Source: Trichoplusia ni (taxonomy: Eukaryota; Arthropoda; Insecta; Lepidoptera; Noctuidae). From it: a DNA stretch of 64,000 nt. Both the position numbers and the translations under genes were made by a program. The number at the start of each line of letters is the position of its first letter. The stretch's first letter is position 1. Below are positions 1 through 11,729 of this stretch, in pieces. The notes under the pieces are model-generated. The model was given only the letters and a program-made list of their open reading frames with translations. It was not told where the DNA came from and searched no databases. The DNA lies in contig NC_039480.1 of NCBI RefSeq assembly GCF_003590095.1, forward strand, positions 19,135,328-19,199,327, read 5' to 3'.

Positions 1-115
1 TTGCTCACAATAAAATATATTTTTTTTTATTTTTTGGAAAAACTTGTTTGTTTCTATTGTTTTATAATGTGGCATTAAAAAAAATCGACAAAACAACGTT
101 TGCTGGGTCAGCTAG
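1..115 (+). mobile_element. Helitron Hel-4, cut by the window edge
   Basis: AACAACGTTTGCTGGGTCAG followed by CTAG at 112-115. Confidence 0.6.
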
Positions 116-593
116 TAATATTATAAAAGCAAAAGTTTGTATGTATGGATGTTAGTTCCTCTTTCACGCAAAAACCACTGAACGGATTTAGACGAAACTT
201 TGTACACAGATAGTTTAATATAATATAATATAATATATCCTGGGACAACTCACACACGGTCATCTGATCCCAAGCTAAGCAGAGCTTGTGTTATGTTAAC
301 CAGACAACTGATTAACTTACTTATACATTTCTAAATACATACATATTATAGATAAATTACACCCAGACACCAGAACAAATGATCATGCTCATCACACAAC
401 ATATGTCCTGGGCGGGAATCGAACCCACGACCTCCGGTATAGCAGTCAGGGTCACTAACCACTAGACCAACTGGCCCGTCAACCGCCCCAGTTTATAACC
501 AGGATTAACGCATAGGATTGTTTTTACCCAGATTTTATGTTCCGAAGGGATCATTTATGATTTGTAGCGGCCGGGTCTGCGGGCACCACCTAG
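116..593 (+). mobile_element. Helitron Hel-3 interrupted by a SINE
   Basis: Left part 116-217 (CTCTTTCACGCAAAAACCAC core) resumes at about 490 and ends in CTAG at 590-593. It joins directly to the CTAG of the Helitron before it, without a TC start. Confidence 0.6.
218..489 (-). mobile_element. tRNA-derived SINE, family B, inserted in a Helitron
   Basis: In minus orientation: A box TGGTCTAGTGG and B box GGTTCGATTCC with tRNA spacing, then a body ending in a (TATAA)-type tail. AGTTTA at 212-217 and 490-495 is the probable target duplication. Confidence 0.75.
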
Positions 594-652
594 TCACTGG
601 TAAACAGTGAAGGAAAACATCGAGAGGAAAACTGGATTCTAAGTATGTGACG

Positions 653-804
653 CTGGAGGTTTCACAAACATTCAAGTCACATGCACAAAGACACCCAGAC
701 TCAGAACAAACATTCGTGGATCACACAAACGCTTGTCCTACAGAATGGAATGTCGATACGTCGCGGAAAATTTGGCGTCAAACACTCGGCTATCCGTGCA
801 GTCA
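653..804 (-). mobile_element. tRNA-derived SINE, family A
   Basis: Matches the family core (ACACCCAGACTCAGAACAAA, CGGCTATCCGTGCAGTC). The box B region is degraded in this copy. Confidence 0.65.
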
Positions 805-1068
805 ATTTTCATTTAGTTTATAATATTAGTACGATTAAATGGTTACTTCACCCTATTTACATCGCATAGCCGGGTAAGATCATAGGCCAATATATAAGAT
901 ATTCAAATCGATGCAGTAACAGTATTATAGAAACTAATTATTATGTATTTGACGTCATTTGTCACTAATCTAGCAATTAGAAACAGTTTAGGGCAAAAGT
1001 TTATCTAGAAATCTTTACTAATGTTAAGCTGAAGAGTTTGTTTGTTTAGATCAAAATCAAAATTTTTT

Positions 1069-1245
1069 ACTGCAAGGATAGCTGAGTGGTTGATGTCACC
1101 ACGCCAAACCCACTGAGCGACGTGTTAGTTCGATCCCCGTAGGACAAGCGTTTTTGTGATCCACGAATGCTTGTCCTGAGTCTGGGTGTCTTTGTGCATG
1201 TGACTTGAATGTTTGTTATGCTCCTCGACATAAGGATAAAATTCC
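1069..1245 (+). mobile_element. tRNA-derived SINE, family A
   Basis: A-box TAGCTGAGTGG and B-box GTTCGATCC are in plus orientation with tRNA-like spacing. The family-specific tail is GTCCTGAGTCTGGGTGTCTT, and the head resembles a tRNA with a 5' GGATAGCYGAGTGG. Confidence 0.7.
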
Positions 1246-1463
1246 GTCAACGATAAAAGTCGTTCACTTTTATGTTACAATAGTGACTCTAGATTCACGG
1301 TTCCAAAATGTCATTCCTATGGAGAAGAACCGGCAAGAAACTAAAAAACTATTGGTTCAATTTAAAAAAAAAAAAACAGTTTTAGATAGCCCACATATTA
1401 AGGAAGGCTTATAGGCTATCATCAAGCTATGATTAATAGAAGTAGATCAGTAAAAAAATGCAA

Positions 1464-1574
1464 AAAGCATTCTCGGATCACACAAACGTTTGTCCTACGG
1501 GGATCGAACCCGCGTCACGTCGCGCACTGTCGGTTTGGCGTGGTGACCTCAACCACTCAGATACTCGTGCAGCA
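1464..1574 (-). mobile_element. SINE-A, partial
   Basis: Keeps GGGGATCGAACCCGCG (B box on the minus strand) and part of the body; the tail is missing. Confidence 0.6.
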
Positions 1575-1858
1575 TTATTATATAAGTCCTGTTACCTAGC
1601 AACATACATTTCACATTTATATATAGTTAACCAACGTGATTGACTCGGTCACCAGTCAGCGCGGGTTAAACACGCGAGCACTATCTTTATTACCTGTAAA
1701 ACATCTTATATAACTAATATGTACTATGTTAACGAGATGAAAACCGATAAAGTGCGAGTCGAACTCGTTATTGTTAAACAATTCGGTTCGATAAAATTTG
1801 TGAGTAGCCCTCAAAATTCTTGAAATCTTTTGCTACACGCTGATCCGGGTATAAATTA

Positions 1859-2152
1859 CTAGCGAAAATGATCCCACGGGAAAAGATCGGAATAAAATCA
1901 AAAGGTTTTATCTCAAATAGGCCGTTTTCCAGGAACTTTCAAAACGTTACAATGATGGCTCTAGTTGCACGGTTCCAAAGTGTCATTCTTATGGAGACGA
2001 ACCCACAAGAAACTATACAAAAATCCTATGTGTTAATCCAGGTTATAAACTATCTGAGCACCAAGTTTAATCTAAATCCGTTTACTGGTTTTGCGTGAAA
2101 GAGGAATAAACATCCATACATACAAATTTTCTCGTTTAAAATATTATTAGGA
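1859..2152 (-). mobile_element. Helitron Hel-3 with internal insertion
   Basis: CTAG at 1859-1862 and TC end near 2151. About 90 bp of a different repeat (TCCAAAGTGTCATTCTTATG core, about 1920-2010) sits inside. Confidence 0.6.
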
Positions 2153-2217
2153 TATGCATGTAGTAACAATACCGTTATTTCAATATCACAGATAGACTCT
2201 CCAATATGATTTGATGG

Positions 2218-2458
2218 TTTCGGAAGGCACGTAAAATCGTGGGTCCCGGCTGTTATTCATACATCTTTGACAGTCGTTACAAGTAGTCAGAAGCTTGAAA
2301 GTCTGACAGCCAGTCTAACTAAGGAGTATTGTGGTCTGTAACTGTGTTGAGGAGGTCAGATAGACAGTCGCTCCTTGTAAAACACTGGTACTTAGCTGAA
2401 TCCGGTTAGACTGGAAGCCGACCCCAACATAGTTGGGAAAAGGCTAGGCCGATGATGA
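2218..2458 (+). mobile_element. SINE-C, 5'-truncated
   Basis: CGGAAGGCACGT start to GGCTAGGCCGATGATGA end. Confidence 0.6.
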
Positions 2459-2980
2459 CTCTCCAATATTAGATAGATTAGTAAAGATATAGTTCTAACA
2501 ACAAAAACAATATTTTGCTAGTATTTTAATCGCTATTTGTTTGCTATGACATCTGTCATCAACATATTATTCAAATGATGTAATACAAACGAATATAAGA
2601 CCATAAACAAAATGATTAACACTCAAACATTGTAGACGATAATCCGTCTCTTTCTAACCCGTAGCAAATGTAATATGTTAGAGTGAGACAAAAGATCCTT
2701 TACGTAAATATTTTGCCAATATTGTTATCGTTGCGAATCTTTGTCGATAAATATGTTTAGAAATTCGTTATAACTTTGTTTAGGAATTGTTTTTAACCAT
2801 TGATATATTAAAAAAACCCGAAACCCGAAAACAAAAAGGGTTTCCTTACCCCAAAGGGCTCCGCTCTGCTTTTTATTTAATAAGTTATCGTGGTTTTGCA
2901 TTTATTTTACAGAGGCAGGGTTTTTGTAAAAAAAAAAGATTTTTTTTTAATCCCGCATTAATTAATTTAATCCTTGTGTG
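2459..2980. other. AT-rich stretch, no feature seen
   Basis: Open frames here are short and lack coding character. Confidence 0.5.
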
Positions 2981-3146
2981 GCGGGGAGTTTCACAAACAT
3001 TCAAGTCACATGCACAAAGACACCCAGACTCAGAACAAGCATTCGTGGATCACACAAACGCTTGTCCTACGGGGGGATCGAACCCGCGACTTCGCGTACA
3101 GTGGGTTCGGCGTGATGACCTTAACCACTCGGCTATCCGTGCAGTC
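2981..3146 (-). mobile_element. SINE-A
   Basis: Nearly complete minus copy from the GTTTCACAAACATTCAAG end to GGCTATCCGTGCAGTC. Confidence 0.7.
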
Positions 3147-3147
3147 G

Positions 3148-3990
3148 AATTAAAACTTTTTTTTAACTTTTGTTTAACATTTGTGTTTGAGCAAAAAAAT
3201 CACATAAAGATTATTCACCTTTTAATACTCAATCAAACAGACACCTGTTATATCTAAGACATTATATTCGTATGTTTGCACAGACGTATCTCATAAATAA
3301 ATAATTTATGACCGCGTCCAGTTGACTTTGTCCTAGTTTGCAAAAGTTCTTGGTCCATTGCGTAAATGTAATAATTTATTATACGTTACACAATATCTAT
3401 ACGTAACTTTTTAACATTGACATTGGGTTATTGGCAGTTTCTATAATCTTTATTGTATGTCTAATACTACTGTAGGTATGTATATCACTGAACTCCTAAA
3501 CGGCTGGACCGATATGCGAAAAATTATTTAATGGTTTGCGATGCGATTCACAAAACGACTTTTTTTTCAACATTACATAGTCGCAACTTCGTCCACCTTC
3601 TGGAATTCTTTTAAAACTGCAAAAATTAACGCGCCTTTGACGAAACCAGACAAAAACAGCATATAAGTATTTTGATCCAAGACGTTAGCTATCTCCATAC
3701 CAAATTTCATCGATATTGGTCTCACCGTTCGAGCGTGAAGATGTTACAGACGGACACATTCCTACGTTCACATGTTTAATATTCGTGTGATAATATACGT
3801 CCTAATATAGAAGTTATTATATCGGGTAAACAGATACGTAGCTTTGCATATATTGAGCCCTAGTTTCCACAAGAGATGTGCGATGGAAATGTGTCGTGCG
3901 AGGATGTCCGCTGAGTTACCACCAGAGCTGTGCTGACCTAGGCAAGGTAAATGAAGCGATTCTGTTGCTTCTCTTAATAAAATAAACGCG
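3148..3990. other. AT-rich stretch with an old Helitron-like remnant
   Basis: About 3470-3770 keeps ACTGAACTCCTAAACGGCTG and TCGAGCGTGAAGATGTTACA, as in decayed Helitrons. Nothing else is recognised. Confidence 0.4.
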
Positions 3991-4205
3991 AACAACATCA
4001 CATTGTTCTGAACCCAAAGTAAGTCGCTAAAGCACTTGTGTTATGGAATTCAGATACAACGAAGGTACCACAAACACCCAGACCCGAGACAATGTAGTAT
4101 GAATTTTTACATTGACCGGACCGGGGATCGAGCCCGGGACCTCAGAGCTAGCGACACCTTGAAACCGGTGCGTACGCCACTCGACCACGGAGGTCGTCTT
4201 TACAA
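3991..4205 (-). mobile_element. tRNA-derived SINE, family D
   Basis: In minus orientation: A box TGGTCGAGTGG, B box GGGCTCGATCCCC, then a tail through CATTGTCTCGGGTCTGGGTG. Confidence 0.65.
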
Positions 4206-4540
4206 ACACATCCCTCGCTACGCATCTGGTGATAAAACAACATAAGCCTTGGTATAAAAGGACCATTTCAAGGTCAATTTGCAAGTAATTTGTTATTATA
4301 ACGCCCTTGACCTTATTTACTCTATTCGAATGAGGTTTAAGTGATAGTATGTGTTAATTAATAAAAACATTAAGGCGAATGTCAACACATTTTTGCATTA
4401 GTTTTGGTTAGTAATATTTAAGATTCAAAAGATTAAGACGAAAAATCTGAAGCTAGCTGACCGTACGAAAAGACTTAAAGAAAACAAATCCCTTGCATTA
4501 TCACAATTGAATTCGAGGGTATTTTATTAAAATCGCGAAA

Positions 4541-4698
4541 GTTTCCAAAAACATTCAAGTCACATGCACAAAGACACCCAGACTCAGGACAAGCATTCGT
4601 GGATCACACAAACGCTTGTCCTACGGGGATCGAACTAACACGTCGCGCAGTGGGTTTGGCGTGGTGACCTTAACCTCTCGGCTATTCACGCAGTCAAG
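4541..4698 (-). mobile_element. SINE-A
   Basis: Nearly complete minus copy; the A box is changed to a TCTCGGCTATTCACG form. Confidence 0.7.
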
Positions 4699-4772
4699 CT
4701 AGGTTTGTACCTAGATTACATACTTCACCGACAGTCAGTCACTAGATCAGAGAGACAGTTACATATGATATA

Positions 4773-5160
4773 CTAGCTGCTGCCCGCAACTCCGTCCGCG
4801 TGGACTTCAGTTTACAGCGCGCGCTGGTTCCCGTTTCCGTGGGAATGCCGGGATAAAATGTAGCCTTCGTTAACATCAAATTACATAAAACCCACTGGTC
4901 TCAAATTTCATCATTTTAAATAAACAACATTTAAGCCAAATTATAAAGCCGTAGTCCGTTCCAAAAAAAATGTTTCATATCAAATTTCACTCCCCTATCC
5001 CCCGCCTTACCATCCTTTTCTCCAGTTAAAAAGTAGCGTCTATCCTTCCTCAGGCTCTACACTATCTGTGTACCAATTTCATCAAAATCGGTTCAGTAGT
5101 TTTGGCGTGAAAGCACGACAAACACGCATATATACTTTCACATTTATAATATTAGCATGG
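4773..5160 (-). mobile_element. Helitron-like element (Hel-3 relative)
   Basis: CTAGCTGCTGCCCGCAACTC end and an AATATTAGCATGG start on the minus strand. Confidence 0.55.
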
Positions 5161-5570
5161 AATACAGATAGGAGAGTTCTCACGTTGTACAGGAAGGTCA
5201 GAGGTCACTGTAAAGAGACCTCGTGCATAACCGCGTGCAGGCGCCCGTGTCACGGTCCTGTCATGTGTCACCTTTAACCTATCATATCTTTATAACGACG
5301 CTGTAAATCGGCATAGAAATAAAATCATTTATTCTGCATGGAGGATATATCATCATTTTTACATGTCTTTTTTGGGAATGTTGGAGTCGACGTTTCACAT
5401 CTGACTACCCTGAGAAGAAATGTTGAAACAAATTCAGGGGTCGCAGTCTCTTTTAAAGTAACGACTATTTTAAAATGCGAGTTTAAGTGTATAAAGTAAA
5501 CTAAATAGATTTTAAAGAGTACAGATTTAAATATAATGAAGGTTTAAATCAAGCTTTTCAGACGTTTTTT

Positions 5571-5750
5571 TTATACACTCACTTTTCTTGTTTGTTTGTC
5601 GTTCCGGTTGGAGTTTTGCAACTCAATATTGAGGCACTTCCCGATAAGCTAGCAGGCTGAGATTTTCAGGGTAGCTTCAAACCCGATAACAATGCCAACT
5701 ACAACAGATACAATAAATACCTGCGAGGGTATTTAATTTTTTTTTAATCT
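5571..5750 (+). repeat. dispersed repeat F
   Basis: TCGTTCCGGTTGGAGTTTTG and CTTCCCGATAAGCTAGCAGG mark this family. Other copies: 11970-12140 (-), 22722-22900 (+), 24415-24545 (+), 28990-29390 (-), 43436-43665 (+), 51850-52060 (+). Class unknown. Confidence 0.6.
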
Positions 5751-6167
5751 ATTATTTATTACACCCAGTCAGCATCCCTATTGACTATAGCTAAGTAAAA
5801 ATGTAGGTAATCAAATTCTACACACTAAAAATATATACCACATTTATTCTAGACTTACATGACAAACTATGACTATTACAAATAGCTATTAAGAACTAAT
5901 ATAAGCAATCAAATTTTGAACTACCGGGTTCCCCCGCTGTTAAATTTGTCTCCGGCGAATCTGCCCCTAAAAAGTATTCAAAATCGAAATTTACTACTAG
6001 GTACTAAAGACTATATGCCGCATAACCAAACTAAGAAAAAACTAAAATAAATCTTGTACTCTATGGAATTAGTTTGACATAAGCTCACAAGTCGTATTAG
6101 AAGATAAATCGAGATATTTTGACAGTTCACTTGGCGGGAAAATAGGAAAAACGGGATGCCTGCGGAA

Positions 6168-6375
6168 ACAAGGATTGGATTAGGTTAGGTTATTTTGTCG
6201 TTGGACTCCCCTCCACTCAGGCGAGGTCGGAGTGCCGCTGGGTCTTTTTAGTGGGTATACCGGGAACGTCGTTTACCGGGGAGTACCGGGTAGTCCCACA
6301 TACCCATCTCTCGCCCCCCGGCGGGAAGGGGATGCGTAATAGCATGTTTTCCCAGCGACAAAAAAAAAAGTTTAT
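6168..6375 (+). mobile_element. GC-rich retroposon-like repeat with poly-A
   Basis: GGACTCCCCTCCACTCAGGC to CCCAGCGACAAAAAAAAAAG. The A-run suggests retroposition. Relatives may be the GC-rich stretches at 13484-13640, 17095-17345 (both +) and 28500-28700 (-), which share the AACCTGAACC and CAATGCGTTGCA parts. Confidence 0.5.
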
Positions 6376-6803
6376 TTTGTCGTAAAGATTAAAAATCGCT
6401 AAATTAACTTTGAAAGAAGACGTATCTATTGAGGGATATTTTTTTAAAACACAAGACTCTATCCCACTATTTTGTCATCAAACGAAGCTAAGAACTTTCT
6501 TGATTAAGCCATCAATATTCTATTTAACTGCACTTTCATTTGAGTGCCCACTTGAGTATATATAAAGAAATTCTGATATTCCTCCCATTCCCCCCCTCCC
6601 CACAACTTTTAATACAGGCCTAAGAACACTCACCCGTAATTCACCTTTTACAGAAAAAGAAAACTAAATTGACATTGCTCCCGTTCGGTAGATATTATGC
6701 CACCGACAAAAAGACACTTCAAACTTATTATTTTGTGACAGGGATAAAAAATCCTAAAATTGAATTTTTTCTTTGGTAAAAAAAAGTACCTAGTCTATAC
6801 TAA

Positions 6804-7056
6804 TCTATACTAATATATAAAGCTGAAGAGTTTGTTTGTTTGTTTGAACGCGCTAATCTCAGGAACTACTGGTTCAAATCAAAAAATTCTTTTTATGTTC
6901 AATAGATCATTCATCGAGAAAGGTTTTAGGCTATAAACCATCACGCTGTGACTAATACGAGCGAAGATACAATGGAAAATGTGGAAAAAACAGAGCAGAT
7001 ATAAATCATAACTTATATATTCTAACCACGGGGACGAAGTCGCGGGCAACAGCTAG
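6804..7056 (+). mobile_element. short Helitron, Hel-2
   Basis: TCTATACTAATATATAAAGC start and GCGGGCAACAGCTAG end. This sets the Hel-2 family used in the entries below. Confidence 0.7.
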
Positions 7057-8655
7057 TTTGATAAATGAAATCCTTTTAGTAAAATTCGAATTAGAAAAGG
7101 AGTACCTATCGAGAAATATAAGCAAGTTGTAAGACTAAAAAAATACGAAAACTAGAGCCCGCGAAAACGAAACAATATGGCGCATTAATGACATAATTCT
7201 AAACCAAATAGGTGTGAAGCATATAGGTTATGTTTCGTAAAATATACAGAGGCTGAATGTTAATTATTATATTATTATTCTGAGAAGTAAATAGAGAGCG
7301 GTTGGTGTTGAAAGTTTGTCAAAATATGCAATGCAATTTTCTTAATTTATGCTAGGGTTTTTCGCGGTAAATTGAAAGATGGTTGATAGTATTTCAGTTT
7401 GTTTGTTGGCCCATCACTATTTTAAGGCTTCATACCTATGCAGCTATGAAGCAATACGGTAATTAGGGAATACGCATAAAATTTGAAATGGCCTAAAATA
7501 TTTTTTTCTCGAATACCTACTTATTATCGTAATATTATAATGAAAAGGATTTTTTTTATTTACTTATTATTTAAACCCCTAAAATAATATGCAAAAAGTG
7601 CAAAATAAAGGAGCGAAATTCAAACTTCCAAAACGCCACTATTGGTCGAACGAAATGTGACGTCATCTGACACGACATTGTATTCATCAGCTGAAAAGTC
7701 CACAGTAAACACTAAGGTAAACACCCACTGGACGTGTCATGTGACGTCACGCAAAGCGCGCGCAAAATGGCGGCGTTTGAACTGCTTACATTTTTTGAAA
7801 GTTTTAAATTTCATTTTAAAAAGTATCTAGAGTATTTTGAAAACCATTAATATTTTTTTCTACGTTATAAAACAGTAAACTATGAATTTAAGACAAAAAA
7901 AGAAAAACATGAATATTCCCTATTTATTTTCGTAGGTCTCCAAGAAGAACTTTTGTGAAATGTCAATAAATAAAAGTAACTTCATCGCCATCTATTAACA
8001 GTTTACGACACTAACTAGATAAGAATCGTTCTAATCTGCCGATACTCGTATCAGCGCCATCTATGATTTCCGTCGAGAACTAACTCGTAGATCACGCGAT
8101 GAAATAATGTTTTATCTAGCGTCCAAATACTATGGCGCGAAATAGATGAATTATCTATTTTTAAATATATTTATTAAGCAATCGTATGTAATTTAAATGT
8201 ATTACATACATATGTTATTACAATAGCAAATTTTTATGCTGTAATTTCATACAGCATTTGCTATTTGATAATATTAATTTAATACTAAAATGATACAAGT
8301 TCTCTCTTTAGTTGCGAATTGCCATAAGCTAAAAGGAAGAATATTATTTTCAATTCAATTGTACTGTTTTCATCTGTTTTATAACTTTTACTGTTGCAAC
8401 AAGCGTTGCAAGATTTTAATTATTCTTTTGTCTTTGCAAAGAATACACATTTTTTTATTATCCCTAATAATGTGTTTTTAATGGTCTACACGAGGAAATT
8501 TTGAATCAAAACTATATAAAGACATGAAACGGCAAAACAAAATAATTTCGTCATTTGCATTTTTGAAACATTTTATTTTGAGTCACTTTTCAATATAATC
8601 GAGTATTAACGTCTAAAAACGTCTATCAATCTTATCTACAATCAAAAACGACTTA
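7057..8655. other. repeat-like, non-coding
   Basis: Two perfect TGACGTCA-type sites (about 7659 and 7742) lie in a short CpG-richer patch (7620-7790). The 7980-8130 part (GCCATCTA twice) resembles dispersed sequence. No gene. Confidence 0.4.
8224..8266. repeat. nested hairpin
   Basis: AATAGCAAAT...ATTTGCTATT arms with ATGCTGTA...TACAGCAT inside. Confidence 0.7.
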
Positions 8656-8948
8656 CGGCCGCTTTCTATATTCGATCTCAATCCCTAATTTACGGATCGA
8701 GATTGACATTTGAATCCATTTACAACTTTTAGTGTTTCTATAACCGATCCATGGATCGTTTTCTCGATCTTTTTCTTCAATCTATCTTTGGGAGGGCGGA
8801 TCGAGATTTTAGATTGGTATTTGTATGAAAGTGACAGTTATGCGTTTTCTATAACCGATCTCTGGTTTTGACAAATCGATTTTTGACGTTTTTGATCTAT
8901 AATTGCGATCCCCAATTTTTTACGGATTGTACTGAGAAATCTGTGAAA

Positions 8949-9131
8949 ATGGAAATATTTTCAAGTGATAGTGATAGCGATCTTGAAGTATTAGCTCGGC
9001 TATCGGACTGGGATAGTAGTAACAGCGACGAAGAACAAACTCTGTCCTCAAAATTTGTAATTGTGATTGTGATGTATAGAGTGGCTGTTTTTTTTCTGTA
9101 CTTTACTTGTAAACGGGGGTCAAGGATTTAA
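8949..9131 (+). pseudogene. acidic open frame inside the Harbinger-like element
   Basis: A Ser/Asp-rich start (MEIFSSDSDSDLEVLARL) followed by unrelated hydrophobic residues and a stop. It may be a remnant of the N-terminus of the element's nuclease or Myb-like protein. The similarity is not strong enough to name. Confidence 0.3.
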
Positions 9132-9299
9132 GCTGAAGACCAGCGCTCAGTAATTCTTTTGGATTGCTAAGCATAAGCTGATGCTTAAACTTTTTTGCTT
9201 TCGGTATTATAGTTTTTGTGTACTAAGTACACTTTTACCAATATCTGTAATACTGGAATCAATAGATAACGAATAATAACGATTATAATATTCTCGATT

Positions 9300-9790
9300 T
9301 GATTTATTTATTTAAAAACATGAAGTATCATTACAGGGTTTACCCTAATGCGACAACTTAGAACTTAAACTAAACAAAAATTGCAACTCACTACACTATT
9401 AAAAACACATAAACACGTCAGTCTGATTTTGAAGAAGTTGGTGGTGTGGAGAGCTCTTGTAAGAGGTGCTTTGGCGAGCAAATTTGTTCTCGCTGTAGGT
9501 GCGGGCTTCGCCGCCGCCACACGAAGGGGTCCGGTACACACGCTCAAGCGCTGCAATACTTCCGGGTGATTCTCCACTCCACGAATCACCTTCACCAAGA
9601 AGACGACCAGTGCAAACTCCCGTCTCATATACAGTTGATCATTGCCAACCATGCTCAAAACAAACAGAGTGGGATCCATGAGTAGGTAGAACGGATACAC
9701 CCCATACAGTTTCTTGGACAGATGGCGCGTGAACTTATTCTGAACGCGCTCGAATATTGCCGCTGTATTCTATTCTATAACTGAGACATC
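9300..9790 (-). mobile_element. non-LTR retrotransposon 3' fragment nested in the Harbinger-like element
   Basis: The minus strand reads like the extreme C-terminal part of a jockey/CR1-type reverse transcriptase protein (FERVQNKFTRHLSKKLYGV followed by a YPFYLLMDPTL segment and a RREFALVVFLVKV stretch). A frameshift near 9545 follows. The low-coordinate end is an AAATAAATAAAT tail in minus orientation, the expected 3' end. Confidence 0.6.
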
Positions 9791-10503
9791 GGAAACACAA
9801 ACAACAAATAAACTTGCGATTTTAAAATATATTATGTTAATGTCAAACTGACTGACAACTTTTCGATTGACTGACGTTCCGTTACTGATCAATAAACGTT
9901 TATTGTCGTTTATACTTTTTCTAATCTTGAGGTAGAATTACAGAATTTTACCGCTACGACTTGCCAATCATTTATTTTTGTATTTTGTGCACTTACTAGT
10001 GATTATACATAAAATAGATAAGCTTTAAGAAAAAAGTCACCATTTTACACATTAATAATCGCTGAAGTACTTTTTCTGCACATGCGTAAAACAAAACGTT
10101 TAGCAGGGCGATCTATCCGTTTTTTTTCGATGGATTTCGAGACGAGATCGATTAATGAAATGCAGATTCAAGCTCAATCGAGGGATTGAGTAAAATCTGG
10201 ATTGATCGGAATCTTAGATTCGGGATCGAATATAGAAAGCGGCCGTTAGTCACAAACTCATGACGCGAAAACGCGCGTCATCGCGCGACAATGCGCTTCG
10301 TGAATGAGGAAAACTGTCAACAGTCATTTCAAATTTTGAAATGGCTTGAGTAAGACTAGGTATTCTATACCATTATTTACAATGGCCGATGAATGAATGG
10401 ATATAAGATTAAATTTAACGCTGTTCGTATTCTCTTAGGCATTTTTTTAGTAATTATTTAGCTTTTACGTATTCTCCTAAGATTTTTGACAACACAATAA
10501 TTA

Positions 10504-10686
10504 TTAAATGATGTAACGGTTTACTCACGCGTATTTATAGAGGTAGTTCGACTCGCGATCCCGCCGCGTCTGCTCATGATCAAGGACTCCGGTTGGGTCC
10601 GAAACTAGTCGGGCTACCCCGATAAATACGCGTGAGTAAACCGTTACATCATTTAATAATGAATCATTCTCACGACAGTTACTATC
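10504..10686 (+). mobile_element. foldback repeat G
   Basis: Perfect arms: ATGATGTAACGGTTTACTCA and its complement around a GC-rich centre. No clear flanking duplication. Confidence 0.65.
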
Positions 10687-10890
10687 AAAACATGATTGTA
10701 AATTTATAAAATTCACAGTGAGTATTTTTCCCTATACTGAATTTACTAAGGACTCTTAGGAGATTATGAATACTGCCCAGACGAATGCTGGATAGAAAAC
10801 GTATATCCGGCTTGAATGTTAGCCGAATACCGGGTATCCGGAAGACAAACCTCTCATCAATTTCATCTCTAATAGAAATACAAAAAAGAC

Positions 10891-11729
10891 TAGAGATGCG
10901 CCGAATAACTATTCGGTATTCGGTATTCGGCATATTCGGCAATTTTTTCACTATTCGTATTAGGCCGAATTATTCGGTTTGGTGCCGAATATATTCGGTC
11001 CTTTTTCTTCTCCGCCGCATTACCCGATGTAGAACTAAAAGATATAACTTATTTTGTTATAAGTCTACGAAATACTATGAAAAAATTGTTGAATTAAGAT
11101 AATAAAATAAAAGCAAATAAACTTTAACTCAGTATTTATTTTTAACCAAAAATCAACATATTTATTTCTTAAACAACAACATTTTACTAACAACTTTCTA
11201 GTCAATATTTATTTTAATTTTAAAAACGCTTTAATCAGTCTTCAGTTATAAATTTTACTTTTAGACCTCCAAACAAAATATTTCAACCATAGATCAAGAT
11301 AATAATCCCTACTAATATTGTAAATGCGAAAGTAACTCTGTCTGTCTGTCTGTCTGTTACGCTTTCACGTCTAAACCACTCAACAGATTTTAATTAAATT
11401 TGGTACAGAGGTAGAGTTGACCTTGAGAAAGAACATAGGATAGTTTTTATCCCGGACTTTTGAAGAGCTCTCTTGGAAACGCGATATAACCGACATCGAC
11501 GAGGGCGAAAAGCTAGTAATATTTATTTCTGAAACTAAACAGTTAAAACTTAAAATTAACATTTTTTTTAATGTTTAAGCAAGTAAGGACATGTTGAAAC
11601 CTGTTTACGCGGCGAGGCAATACAATTTTGAACCGAATAGTTCGGCCGAATATTCGGTTCGGTAAACTTTAAACCGAATAGTATTCGGCATTCGGTTATT
11701 CGGTGAAACCACTATTCGGCGCATCTCTA
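10891..11729. mobile_element. hAT-type DNA transposon rich in ATTCGG repeats
   Basis: Terminal inverted repeats TAGAGATGCGCCGAATA (10891-10907) and its complement (11713-11729). The 8-bp target duplication AAAAAGAC is at 10883-10890 and 11730-11737. Both ends carry many CGAATA/ATTCGG subterminal repeats, typical transposase-binding arrays. No transposase frame. It is interrupted by a Helitron at 11306-11516. Confidence 0.85.
11306..11516 (+). mobile_element. short Helitron, family Hel-1
   Basis: Starts TCCCTACTAATATTG and ends GGGCGAAAAGCTAG, inserted between host A (11305) and T (11517). TC start, CTAG end and A/T target are the Helitron signature. Includes the CTGTCTGTCTGTCTG microsatellite. 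Confidence 0.8.

Larger units (their letters stand above)
8656..10245. mobile_element. PIF/Harbinger-like DNA transposon, non-autonomous
   Basis: Perfect terminal inverted repeats start CGGCCGCTTTCTATATTCGA at 8656 and end with the complement at 10245. They are flanked by TTA on both sides (8653-8655 and 10246-10248). A 3-bp TWA target duplication is diagnostic of PIF/Harbinger. Subterminal repeats (TTTCTATAACCGATC at about 8735 and 8847) support this. No full transposase frame remains. Confidence 0.8.

Noticed and set aside
1069..1150. Possible functional tRNA genes at the A-box/B-box sites
   Set aside because: Every such site belongs to a SINE copy with a shared tail. None folds into a full cloverleaf by eye, and acceptor stems do not pair.
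2787..3257. 156-codon plus-strand frame
   Set aside because: About half of it is SINE-A read through in antisense; the rest is low-complexity. No domain.
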